Source: a bacterium
GTDB taxonomy: Bacteria > UBA9089 > UBA9088
Length of the DNA stretch: 14,151 nt
Direction: 5' to 3'
NCBI GenBank assembly: GCA_040756715.1
Contig: JBFLYE010000161.1
Coordinates: 801 to 14,951 of the forward strand
Position 1 is the stretch's first letter. Each line of letters opens with the position of its first letter. Shown piece by piece: positions 14,151 through 14,151 of the stretch. The position numbers were made by a program, and so were the translations under genes. The notes under the pieces were generated by a model. That model was given only the letters and a program-made list of their open reading frames with translations. It did not search any database and was not told the DNA's origin.

Positions 14151-14151
14151 G

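Larger units (their letters stand above)
13880..14151. other. Replication origin region (oriC) upstream of dnaA, probably partial
   Basis: This gene-free, AT-rich stretch borders dnaA, contains at least two consensus-quality DnaA boxes in opposite orientation and a long AT palindrome, and all genes in the window run away from it. It extends to the window edge, so further boxes may lie beyond. A small 5-bp stem, CCTTG-TTTTT-CAAGG (13954-13968), also lies here. Confidence 0.7.

Overview
This is an AT-rich stretch of bacterial chromosome beginning at the replication origin. Every convincing gene lies on the minus strand, so transcription runs from the right edge (oriC/dnaA) leftwards, in the direction of a leftward replication fork. 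Two PilT-type ATPases suggest an organism with type IV pili. The low GC, strong AGG/AGA preference for arginine, cytoplasmic GH57 glycogen enzymes, a DHH/poly(A)-polymerase fusion and short repeats filling most gaps fit an uncultured candidate-phylum bacterium. The exact phylum cannot be read from this window.

Layout from right to left. 13880-14151: the dnaA upstream region, with a back-to-back pair of DnaA boxes, a long AT palindrome and a possible promoter. 12554-13879: dnaA. 12442-12553: a very AT-rich spacer with a TTATTAACA palindrome, possibly a second origin element. 11359-12441: dnaN. 9090-11255: a fusion of a DHH/DHHA1 phosphoesterase with a CCA-adding/poly(A) polymerase domain; it lacks CBS domains and has Ser in place of the first catalytic Asp. 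7999-9075 and 6864-7937: two pilT paralogues. 5776-6801: a GalT-family nucleotidylyltransferase. 3701-5779 and 1711-3612: two different GH57 alpha-glucan enzymes. 1148-1714: elongation factor P. 165-1122: a membrane-anchored GIDE-domain protein with an EF-hand, split by a frameshift in a seven-T run.

The galT-like, GH57 and GH57 genes look like an intracellular glycogen/maltodextrin module: one glucan hydrolase/branching-type enzyme, one 4-alpha-glucanotransferase-type enzyme, and a sugar-1-phosphate nucleotidylyltransferase. Two ATGA stop/start overlaps (galT to GH57, and GH57 to efp) imply translational coupling. The 86-base gap between the two GH57 genes consists wholly of short tandem repeats.

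The most notable points are the frameshifted EF-hand/GIDE gene with foreign-looking arginine codons, the CBS-less DHH-PAP fusion with a substituted catalytic Asp, the EF-P with an atypical tip loop, a possible bipartite origin flanking dnaA, and a family of AATTC/AATTGTAAA repeats in nearly every gap. No tRNA, rRNA, CRISPR array, transposase or convincing intrinsic terminator was seen. No stretch over 300 bases lacks a gene.
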